From Argopecten irradians (Eukaryota; Mollusca; Bivalvia; Pectinida; Pectinidae): DNA of 64,000 nucleotides. Numbering within the stretch: position 1 is the stretch's first letter; every line of letters starts with the position of its first letter. Under the pieces are notes generated by a model that was not told the origin of the DNA, ran no database searches, and was given only the letters and a program-made list of their open reading frames with translations. Made by a program: the position numbers and the translations under genes. The stretch lies in the NCBI RefSeq assembly GCF_041381155.1, contig NC_091145.1:38641882-38705881 (forward strand), given 5' to 3'. This document shows, one piece after another, positions 11,279-21,200 of the stretch.

Positions 11279-13200
11279 TTACATAACGTCAGGATAATGA
11301 GGAATACAGGACAAAATGGCTATTGACGCACTGAATTTTAGCAGCATTTTTAGGTCACCTGAGACGAAGTCTCAAGTGACCTATTCTAATCGCCTTTTGT
11401 CCGTCGTCGTGCGTCATATGGCGATAAACAATTTACTTTTTCGACTTCTTCTCCAAAACTACTGAACCAAATTTGTTGAAATTTTGCAGAAACCTTCCAT
11501 AGCCAAAGGTCAACCAAAATTGTGAATTATATGGTCCCAGCCCCCAGGGGCCTGAGGGGTGGGGCCAAAAGGGGTCAAATAGGCTAAAACTTCAAAAATC
11601 TTCTTCTGAAATTGCAGAAATGGTAGAATCAAATACTCTTCATAGATTGAAAGGTCTTGAGGTCCTTTACAAAAAATGTGAATTTTATGACCCTGTGATC
11701 TCACGTTCCCCCCTAGGGAGGGGGTCAAGTTTGCTATAGTTTATATAGGGAAAAGACATTTTTGAGCATTATTTGGTCATTTGTAATAGGAAATAAGTCA
11801 AATGTTGTCAGAATTATCAGTATTAGATGGCAATTGAATCCTATTAACAATTATTCCACGAATGACCCCAAGGAGCCTGAGGGGTGGGGCCAAAAGGGGT
11901 CAAATAGGCTAAAACTTCAAAAATCTTCTTCTGAAATTCCAGAAATGGTAGAATCAAATACTCTTCATAGATTAAAAGGTCTTGAGGTCCTTTACAAAAA
12001 TTGTGAATTATATGACCCTGGGGTCTTACGTTCCCCCCTGGGGAGGGGGTCAAGTTTACTATAGTTTATATAGGGAAAAGACATTTTTGAGCATTATTTG
12101 GTCATTTGTAATAGGAAATAAGTCAAATGTTGTCAGAATTATCAGTATGAGAAGGCCATTGAATCCTATTAACAATTTTTCCACGACTGACCCCAAGGAG
12201 CCTGAGAGGTGGGGCCGAAAGGGGTCAAATAGGCTAAAACTTCAAAAATCTTCTTCTGAAATTCCAGAAATGGCAGAATCAAATACTCTTCATAGATTGA
12301 AAGGTCTTGAGGTCCTTTACAAAAATTGTGAATTATATGACCCTGGGGTCTCATGTTCCCCCCTGCGGAGGAGGGTCAAGTTTACTGTAGTTTATATAGG
12401 GAAAACACATTTTTGAGCATTATTTTGTCATGTGTAATAGGAATTAAATGAGTCAAACTTTGTTAGAATTATTAGCCTGAGATAGTATTTTAACATCATA
12501 TCCATATTGGTCCTGGCCGACCCCCAGGGGCCAGAGGGTGGGGCCAAAATTGGTCAAAATGGCTAAAATTTCAAAAGTCTCCTTCTGAATTTACAAATTT
12601 GATGGAACCAAATACTCGTCATAGATTGGAAGGTCTTTTTAAGGCCCTTTACAAAAATTGTGAATTTCATGGCCCTGGCATCTCAGACTTTCCCCTGATT
12701 AGGGGTCAAATCTATTTTAATTGATATTGGAAAAAAACATTTATGAGCATTATTTGCTTAATTTTCAATAGGTCAAACTTGGTTAGAATTATTACCCTGT
12801 AATAGCATTTAAGCATCATATCCATATTGGTCCTGGCCAACCTCCAGGGGTAGATGGGCGGGGCCAAAAGGGGTCAAAATGACTAAAATAAGAAAAAAAA
12901 ATCTTCTGAATTCACAGATTTGATGGAACCAGATACTCTTCATAGATTGAAAAGTCAGTTATAAAATCACTGACTGGTTTCAAGGGCCTGATTGGCCAAC
13001 ATATAGTGTTTTTGTGTCTTTGTTTCATTCTGTATCCGAACTCAGGTGACCGCTAAGACCCATGGGCCTCTTGTTTGGCGTTGAAATTCTGTGAAACGTA
13101 GGCTGTTGCAGCTATGTGATAAAACTTAAATTTGTGCTAATTTCGTATGAAATGAACACTCAATTAGATCTTTTATTTAGAATTGAGAGCTTTCTTAAAT
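11279..13200. repeat. Older dispersed repeat split by element A copy 2
   Basis: The two flanks of the second element A copy, 11279-11352 (ACGTCAGGATAATGAGG, GACAAAATGGC) and 13077-13200 (GTTGAAATTCTGTG, TATGTGATAAAACTTAAATT, ATGAAATGAACACTCA), line up continuously with 42275-42430, where no insert is present. This shows a repeat family older than element A and gives the empty target site, in a T-rich stretch. Confidence 0.65.
11353..13076 (+). mobile_element. Hairpin-started element A, copy 2
   Basis: Same family and orientation as the element at 9549-11243, 109 bp downstream of it. The 5' hairpin is at 11353-11381 and the 3' end is GGTGACCGCTAAGACCCATGGGCCTCTTGTTT. Internal units of about 325 bp start near 11586, 11910, 12237, 12567 and 12880. 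The units at 11560-12150 and 11870-12480 resemble each other more than they resemble copy 1, so the arrays have homogenised or expanded separately. Confidence 0.75.
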
Positions 13201-13365
13201 TCAATGTTCTCTTGTTGATCCCAGCTGTAGCTACTGTTTGAAAGTCAAGAGGATTTGTTATTATTTACTTCTAACAAAATCCTTTAGTTTCTTTGGTTTG
13301 CTGTTGACCTGTATTTATATGGTAATATTTTTAAGTAAAATCATTTCAAATTTGGAAAGAAAAAA

Positions 13366-13376
13366 AAAAGAAAAAA
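13366..13376 (-). terminator. Pol III T-run terminator of tRNA-Pro
   Basis: On the - strand, within 7-12 bases after the tRNA 3' end, there is a run of six T, followed by a longer T-rich run. T4 or longer is the usual RNA polymerase III stop. Confidence 0.7.
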
Positions 13377-13382
13377 TGTACT

Positions 13383-13454
13383 GGGCTTGTCCGGGATTCG
13401 AACCCGGGACCTCTCGCACCCAAAGCGAGAATCATACCCCTAGACCAACAAGCC
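13383..13454 (-). tRNA. tRNA-Pro (anticodon TGG)
   Basis: 72 nt, read on the - strand. The acceptor arm GGCTTGT pairs with ACAAGCC and the discriminator is C. The D arm holds TTGGTCTAGGGGTATGA, matching the A box. The anticodon stem CTCGC/GCGAG encloses the loop TTTGGGT, giving anticodon TGG. The T arm CCCGGGTTCGAATCCCGG is a perfect B box. All stems pair and no intron is present. It reads codon CCA (and other CCN by wobble). It is nearly the same as the vertebrate tRNA-Pro as I remember it, so it is likely functional. CCA is not encoded, as expected in animals. Confidence 0.97.
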
Positions 13455-13499
13455 GCCATGACTCCATGGTGGTAAAAATAGGTCATAACAAATGACAAA

Positions 13500-14606
13500 T
13501 ATTATAGGCCTACTTTCGATATTGAATACTTCCGGTTTATATGGGAATTTCCCAAAACTATATTAAGATTTTCCGAAGACGTGACAGGTTAGATTTGTCT
13601 TCAGGTAATATTGCCATTGTTTCTAATTATTCATTATCATTATGGTACCAACACAACATCTCCCATAAACCTGATGATTGAAGTTACGACTGAGTTAAGC
13701 TCTGAGGTCAACCTACATTATATAAATCACAGTAGATAGTTCGAGGCTGAAAGGTGCTTGCATGCCTCGTTTTTTGAATCCGATGTTTTAGTACTATTTT
13801 TATGGTTTTTATCGCATCTACAGGGAGCATTTTTGCATATGTTATGTTTGTGTAAATTGTGTATGTGTGTTATTGACAGAACGTCAAACTGCTGCGTACT
13901 AACCATCAGCAGAGTCTAAGTACAGGGTAAAAATATCCATATATAAATCAATCCTTGTTGTTTTCAATTTAAAATATTTTATTGTATATAAATTATACAC
14001 AATTGGATTGTGTAACAGGCAGTGCCTATATCAATCCTTTCCCTCTTCCAGTAATGTACAGCATTTTATACAAATTAAACATTAAATTAAGTAATATACA
14101 CATCCTTACACTCTCTCACTCACATCCTCACGTTCCTACCCAGTATATATTAATGAATACTTATCAAAGTACTCAAAGTACTGCAAATACAACACAGTAG
14201 AAACAGAAAATTAGAATGAAATCAAATGAATTTGATGAATTCAGTACTACCACAAATAATAATATAATTCAAAATCATTTTTAGTTTTAAGTTCTGTTGA
14301 TTATATGACATTTGGTACACCATTCTGGTTTTGTGAAAAAAAATCATTATTACCTAATGATGAATATCTGACTAATCCATTATAAACACATCAACCTGTT
14401 GGACAGATTTCCCATTCCCTAGAAAACAGATAACATATGTCCTGGAAAATTAAGCTAATTGAAGGTTTTGTATATCTATCATCAGTCTAATGTCTGGTGG
14501 CCAATGCCAGGTGACCAACTTTGATATCATTTATATCAAGAACATTCAACTGATCACAGAAAATACATATAGAAAGTGGATATATCTGTTTAGTTTGACA
14601 TTCTTC
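13500..14606. other. No gene seen; AT-rich spacer
   Basis: There are no convincing exons. A TTTATT at 13978-13983 is AATAAA on the - strand and could be a poly(A) signal of an unseen - strand transcript, but nothing else supports this. Confidence 0.4.
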
Positions 14607-14944
14607 TTAAAGATGCTCCACCGCCGATAAATGGTATTTTTTCACTATCAAAAGCAGGAGCAGACGAGTCAGTATTTTTCTTCAGTTACAAAAATTACTT
14701 ATTTTACACCATTACCACCATTGAAAAGCTTGAGCTTCTAATTTTATTTCAAATTAAAAATGTGAAAAATAATTAATTGCATCCCGAAAAAATTCTGTGG
14801 CACTATATCCCATGCACCAAAGGCAAAATAACAAAAATATATTATTTTCTGTGTTAATTAGACATACATATACACGATTGAACACCAATTAGTGTTTAAA
14901 TAATTAATAACATTTATGCTCTGTCGGCGGTGGAGCATCTTTAA
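14607..14944. mobile_element. MITE with AGATGCTCCACCGCCGA terminal repeats, TTAA-flanked, copy 1
   Basis: AGATGCTCCACCGCCGA at 14611 is answered by a perfect inverted copy ending at 14940, and both outer ends are TTAA. The length is about 330 bp, AT-rich inside. A second copy in the opposite orientation lies at 32310-32579 and a partial third begins near 47140. TTAA ends suggest a piggyBac-type target, but the terminal bases are not the usual piggyBac CCC/CCY, so the superfamily is open. Confidence 0.8.
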
Positions 14945-15374
14945 TCAAAATTTCTACATAAAACAAACAATTTAAAAATAGAGAAAGTATTTAAGTTTTA
15001 TAATCATTGAAATGAGTTTTTGTCCTACAATCTTGCATGACTCTTGTAATGCACACTTACATTATTGTATGTAGGTAAAACGTACATATACATGCACACA
15101 TGAGGGCAGCCTTATCAATAATCATTTAAAAAAATATTTTAATGTACACAGAAAGAAACTCTGATTAGTTTACTTTATAACTCTCAGGTCAATAAGACTT
15201 AGATAGTAAGTCTAATTTGTATTATCATTAACGGAGATTATGTAAGTTCAGAAACATATATACATATGTTTCTGGTAAGTTAGACAAAGGAGTCACCACC
15301 AGTGCACATGTACAGACAGTCAGAGAGTAGGTGTGTGTACACACAGGCTGTGAATTCCACCAATCAGAGGACAG

Positions 15375-15568
15375 GCTATTCCGTCTTTGCATATTACAGA
15401 GTTAGCTCCCTTACGAGTAGGTATCGATTGTAACGTCATTATTTTGTGAGTGCAATTCACGTCATTTTCTCCTAAACGTATGACGTTATGCTCGCAAAAA
15501 CATGACGTCACAATCAATACCTACCCACAAGTGCAGATAACTCTGTAATATGCAAATTCGGAATAGGC
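15375..15568. mobile_element. Foldback MITE with arms of about 80 bp and CRE-like sites
   Basis: The left arm (15375-15456: GCTATTCCG, GCATATTACAGAGTTA, GTAGGTAT, GATTGTAACGTCAT) is the imperfect inverse of the right arm (15485-15568). The loop contains AATTCACGTCATTTTC and the right arm TGACGTCA. It sits 370 bp upstream of the CARD gene and could bring CREB/ATF-type sites to its promoter; that is inference. Confidence 0.8.
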
Positions 15569-15721
15569 TTGATCGTTGTTCAAAAGGTCACCACTAAATG
15601 TCATTGTAGGACAAGTCCTACACAGTCCTACACATATAGTATACAGATAGCAATTATACAAACGCTAGTCACGTTGTATTAAAAATGCTCTTTGCCCATA
15701 TGCACTCTGGTGGTCCATATT

Positions 15722-15729
15722 TATATAAG
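15722..15729 (+). promoter_or_regulatory. Possible TATA box of the CARD gene
   Basis: TATATAAG lies 217 bp upstream of the ATG at 15939, in a stretch without other coding signals. AT-rich surroundings make chance occurrence likely, so this is a weak call. Confidence 0.2.
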
Positions 15730-15938
15730 CTGTAACTAATTCTCAGATCCCTGTGCTTGTTTATTAAAAAAAAAAAGAGTTAATCCCAACATGTTGTACA
15801 TTGATTTCAGATTATGATTCAAGAACAACACATTGTGTGAACACATCACTGTGGATTAACATGTACACAACAGTTGCTGGACGGTGAAGTATACTGAGAC
15901 AGCTAGTTGAAAGGTGAACCAAAGTGGAAAGTCTTTGA

Positions 15939-16259
15939 ATGATGGAGGAGAACCACAAGGAGACTATCAGGAGGAACTATACCTTCCTGATAGGTAATAT
16001 GATGCCAGAATCAGTGATGGATTTCCTTCTCCAAGAAAATGTTATCACTCCTTACATGAAGGAGGATATAGAAGTGTGTAGAACGCGAAGGGACAAAATT
16101 GTGAAGATGATTGACATTCTTATCAGGAGAGGACCTTCAGCATTTAATGTTTTCATCGATGCGCTTCGTAATACAGACCAGGAATTTGTGGCACAAAAAC
16201 TTTTATCAAATTTACAAAATGACCAGAATCAAAATGTTTTACAGGAATTGAATATCTGA
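15939..16259 (+). CDS. Small CARD-domain protein (CARD-only, 106 aa)
   Basis: A complete single-exon frame, ATG to TGA. The sequence reads as one caspase-recruitment domain: six amphipathic helices over about residues 5-95, with TFLIGNMMPESVMDFLLQE (helices 1-2), ITPYMKEDIEVCRTRRDK (helix 3), IVKMIDILIRRGPSAFNVF (helices 4-5, with the RRGPxAFxxF motif typical of caspase-2/-9 and RAIDD CARDs) and FIDALRNTDQEFVAQKLL (helix 6). CARDs bind other CARDs in apoptosome, inflammasome and NF-kB adaptor complexes. A protein that is only a CARD would act as an adaptor or as a dominant inhibitor. There is no caspase, kinase or NACHT domain in reach on this strand, and the tail after the domain is only about 12 residues. 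It could also be one exon of a longer gene with alternative ends, but the intact start and stop argue for a stand-alone protein. Confidence 0.8.
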   Translation: MMEENHKETIRRNYTFLIGNMMPESVMDFLLQENVITPYMKEDIEVCRTRRDKIVKMIDILIRRGPSAFNVFIDALRNTDQEFVAQKLLSNLQNDQNQNVLQELNI

Positions 16260-16639
16260 ACAAAAATGTTTCTTTTGAGTAAAAATACACTGTGACTACT
16301 GAATTAAACTACACACTTGGAACATGAAAGAAATGGATGACACAATATGACAAGTTTTAAATTAAATTTCAATATAATCAGTGTTCGTTTTTATGTAAAA
16401 CTACATTTACCATATAGAATTTGATACTATGAAAAGGACTCAGAAATGAAGAGTTTCACATAAGATTTTGTTATTAAATTGTCTATCAAATTGTATGTAA
16501 CTTGCATTTTGATTGTACTCATCAAGGTAATTGTATTTACATCAAATTTCCAAGTCTTACAGAAATATATTTTAGTAGAAAACTTTCAGATGAGTAAATA
16601 TACAAGTATATGGCATGCCGTTTAGGTTTTTATCTATTG

Positions 16640-17070
16640 AAATGAAGATATCTGTATTTACTTTCTGTATTTAATTAAAAATTATTTCAATTTAATTAAA
16701 GATATCTCTATTTAGTTAAAGATATCTGTCAATGATTTACGGGACTCGCCTAGACAAGTCCTGGACTCATGTTTCTCCTATGGGACTCATCAAAATTTGA
16801 AAATTAGTGTTCTGGAGTCGCCATAAAAATCCTACATAAAATTAAATAAAATTTAATTAAAGATATCTGTATTTAATTAAAGATATTTCTATTTAATTAA
16901 AGATATCTCTATTTGATTAAAGATATTTGTATTTAAATAAAGATATCTGTATTTGAATAAAGACATGTCTTATTTAAATACAGATATCTCTATATCTACT
17001 GAAAATAGATATCTTCTTTTAAATTACAGATATCTCTATTTCAAATTCAGACATCTCTATTTGAATCACA
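16640..17070. repeat. Degenerate 19-20-bp AAAGATATCTxTATTTAATT array with an inverted right part
   Basis: Repeats of ATTTAATTAAAGATATCTxT occur at 16650-16735 and 16845-16985, interrupted by about 105 bp of unrelated sequence (16736-16840). From about 16975 the motif continues as TACAGATATCTCTATTT, close to its own inverse because GATATC is a palindrome. It lies downstream of the CARD gene. Confidence 0.7.
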
Positions 17071-17401
17071 TATATTTTTAGAAGGACAATTCAGTACATT
17101 AAGATTTGCACATATTTCAAAAACAAACCAGTTCTAATAGATATCAGATTAGTTGGTTTTACAAATTTCACATTATCAGTAAAATCACCTTGGTAAAACT
17201 TGTATGTTCTGCCATTTCGTTCAGTTGTCAGATTTCCACGGCCCAATTAGGGAGATTTTAGTGTCATTTTCGGTGACGGCACTTTGTATAGTTATGTAGG
17301 ATGATGTTGAAAAGAAATTATAACTCTTTCAACGGTAGTAACCATTTTTGTGAAGACTTTCTAAAAATGTGATTTTTAGCCGCTAAATCTAGGTAGGGTA
17401 G

Positions 17402-17900
17402 ATGTTGTCTCGAGGAGCTTTCCACCCTTTCCAATACAGATTACAAAATAGAATACTTCCAACAAATTCATACTTAAAAATGATAAACAAACTACCAAAT
17501 GACACATGTAATCTTTGCATTGAAGAGATAGAGACAATTGAACATATGTTTTGGAATTGCCTAAAAGTTAAACTAATATGGGATAACATTACGCAGTGGG
17601 ATTTTGTTACATCACTTACAACTTAGAATTTAGACATAAAGAACGTAATATTTGATTTTGCAGATGTAGCAATAAAAGAAAACTTTATTCCAATCAAATT
17701 TACTATACTCTGCTCAAAATACTACATATTTTTGATGTCAAGAAAGAAGTTGAACTTAAACATTACTACATGATGTACGTTGAAAACATACCAAAAGTGC
17801 CAAAGCCACTCATAGATGCTGTGAATGAAGGACTCAGACAAAGGAATAAAGGAATCGGTTTATCATTTATATTAAATTTAGTTAACATGTTGTAGTACCT
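17402..17900 (+). pseudogene. LINE ORF2 3' end (zf-RVT region), 5'-truncated
   Basis: Encodes GAFHPFQYRLQNRILPTNSY and then CNLCIEEIETIEHMFWNC, a C-x2-C...H-x4-C zinc-binding motif found near the C terminus of L1/Tx1-clade non-LTR reverse transcriptases. The frame ends at 17626; related residues continue in another frame to about 17900 (AIKENF, MSRKKLNLNI), so the copy has a frameshift. 5' truncation is usual for LINEs. The same clade supplies the fragments at 47280-49986 and 59258-59560. Confidence 0.7.
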
Positions 17901-18291
17901 TGTATACATATTTATTATTATAATGTACAATGTTGAATTTTGGAATCAAACAAAAGATATTTATTATTTCATTATAGTTAAAATTGATTCAACCACTATA
18001 AGTTAAATAGGTTTTTTTCCCGAAAAAATCTGGTAAAAATCTTATTACCATTTTCGTTATAAACATGTACATTTGTAAGTAATTAATCAATTCTATATAC
18101 ACGTAATAATAACTTTAAAAGAAAAGAAAATAGGCCGGGATCTAGGGGGGAGGGGTCCACGTGCATCCCCCCCCCAACTTAACGAACCAATGTTTTTTCT
18201 GAAGCCTTATGGCCCACTACCCCTGCTCGATTCGTTCTGAAAAGCGGCTACCGGCGTACGCCAGTCACGTGACCGGGCGACGACCGGGCGA

Positions 18292-21200
18292 TCTGGCAAA
18301 ACAAGCACTGAAAGGAATGATCAATCAGCTGGCAGGAGAGGTCGAGAGACTTAGAGACACCAAGGTACAAGCCCCTGCCCAAGGTCACGACAGAACCAAC
18401 AGGTGTACAGAGAAGACAGTAAGGAAAGATGTCGATCAAAAGGATGAGCCAATATGCTGGAGGTGTACCCAGCCGGGACACCTACGCATTGGTTGTAAGG
18501 TGAGGATGGATCACTCTAAACATTATTTAAACGCCAAGAAGCCTTCATCGGGGGGCAGATGAACGGCAGTGAGATGACTCGCCCCAAGACACCAGATTTA
18601 CTTGGAACGGCAAATGAAGTAAGCATGAAGGTGAGAGGACAGGTTACCAAGGCATTACTTGACACTGGATCAACAGTCTCCACCATCAGCCGGCACTTTC
18701 ATAAGACTTATTTGAGCGACATTCATATATAGCCACTCTCGACCGTCCTCAACATTAAGTGTGCTGATGGACAGCAACTTCCATACGACGGCATCATAGA
18801 AGTTGATCTTGAGGTAAATGGGATTAATGGAACCCAGCATGTGGAGTCCTGTGTCCTGCTCGTTGTTCCGGACAGTAACTACAACAGCAATGTCCCCTTG
18901 TTGATTGGAACCAACATCCTAAATATTTTGATGACTCGCATGAGAGAAATTCATGGAGCGAGATTCCTCCAAGACACGGATATTATAACACCTTATTACC
19001 TCGCCTTCAGATGTATGCATCTTAGAGACAAGGAGCTAGAGAGGAACCACCATAGACTCGCCCTTGTGAAACTAGCTGGCAATAAAAGAATTACCATTTC
19101 GCCGAATACCGACATCACTTTAAGTGGATACCTCGACAAATGCCTTGGATATCAGCAGGTTTGTGCAATGGTCCACCCTACCAAGGAATCGGCTATACCT
19201 GATGATTTAGATATCACACCCACACTGGTTTCATATGGACCACAGGAGAGGAGATCACTGGACATACATATAGCTAATGTCAGCACTAGGACGGTCACCA
19301 TATCACCGAGAGCCATACTCTGCGAGATCCAGCCAGTGTCAGTTGAGGGGAGAATGGATGACACAGGTGAAGATGAAACACCAACCGACATATTGGACCA
19401 AGTGACCATATGTAAAGAAGACCTTGATCAGACTAAGGTAGCAGAAATTAAGGAGATGCTGAGTCGATACCGCAACATATTCTCCACTTCAGATACGGAC
19501 CTTGGCCTGTCAAGTACCATAAAACACAGGATCGAACTGACAGATGAGGTGCCCTTCAAACAGAGACATCGCCGGATACCTCCAGCCATGTTTGAAGAAG
19601 TTAGGAATCACCTCCAGCAACTATTAGCGAGCGGAGTAATACGAAGGTCGCACTCACCTTGGGCATCGAATGTCGTGCTCTGCAGAAAGAAGAATGGCAA
19701 GCTCCGTATGTGCGTGGATTACCGGCAACTGAATCAGCGGACCATTAAGGATGCCCATGCCCTCCCACGTATAGAGGAGATACTAGATGCCTTAGGAGGA
19801 AACCGCTACTACAGCACCGTCGACATGAAAGCAGGGTACCACCAGGTGGAGTAGAGTAGAGTCATAAGGAAAGGACAGCATTCACGGTAGGACCACTAGG
19901 ATTCTACGAGTATGTTAGGATGCCTTTTGGACTCGCTAACTCCCCTGCGACTTACCAACGCCTTATGGAGTATATACTCTGGGATATGAACCTGAAAATA
20001 TGCTACGTATACATGGACGACGTCATTATCTTCGCCAAGTCGTACGAGGAACATATGGAGAGACTCAATGCCATCTTTAAAAGATTTGAGGAGGAGGGTC
20101 TTAAACTTTCCCCGGATAAGTGCTCCCTGTTCATGAAGAAGGTCAAGTTCGTAGGACACATTGTATCAGAGGACGGTGTGGAACCCGACCCAGAAAAGCT
20201 GGAGAAGGTGAGGACATGGCCAACCCCTACAACACCAGAACAGGTGCGCCAATTCTTGGGCTTTGTCGGATACTACCGCCGATTTATAAAGGACTTCGCC
20301 AAGATTGCTAGACCTTTAACAGATCTTATACCAGCACCTAGGAAAGGGAAGGGCAACAAAGCTAATAAAGACAAGCCTAGATGGATATGGGAAGGAGCCC
20401 AGGAGGAAGCTTATAAAAGCCTGAAGGAGCAACTACAGTCGCCACCCATCCTCGGCTATCCAGACTTTAGCAAGCCCTTCATACTCCACACTGATGCCTG
20501 TATCCTAGGGTTAGGAGCAGTCCTCTACCAACAACAGGACAATCAGAAGAGGGTTATAGCCTATGCCAGTCGCGGACTTAGTAAGACGGAGAAGCGATAC
20601 CCCGCTCACAAGCAGGAATTCCTTGCCCTTAAGTGGTCTGTCTGTGAGAAGTTCCATGACTACCTGGTTGCTTCCAAGTTTTCCGTCTTTACAGACAACA
20701 ACCCACTGACATACGTCTTGACCTCTGCCAAGCTAGATGCCACATCTCAGCGTTGGGTTGCAGCATTAGCAGCATATGACTTTTCCATCACATATAGACC
20801 AGGTTCCAGCAATGCTGATGCTGATGGAATGTCCAGACTACCAGGACTTACCACTACAACAGATGAGGGCAACAAAGTCATCGAAATGGAATCTGTACAA
20901 GCGGTGTGCTGCAACGTGGCGACACCACCATACGCTGAATGCTTGACAACCGACAGCAATCTTATAGATGCCAATGGAGCGGAGCCTAAGACTTATCCTG
21001 TAAGAAGTCTCCGTAAAGATCAAGCCAATGATCCAATAATAGGATGGTGGCTACCTAAGGTTAGAGATTCCAGGAAATCAAGGAAACAGGATCTTTCACC
21101 AAACTGCATAAGGACTCACCAGAAACTCCTCGACAGCTATGATAAGCTAACCATAGAGGACGGATTACTGTACCGAAAAGTACTTATGGAGACAGAGGAG

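Noticed and set aside
13238-13495. 85-codon frame covering the tRNA-Pro
   Set aside because: It crosses a tRNA gene and poly-A tract; chance open frame.
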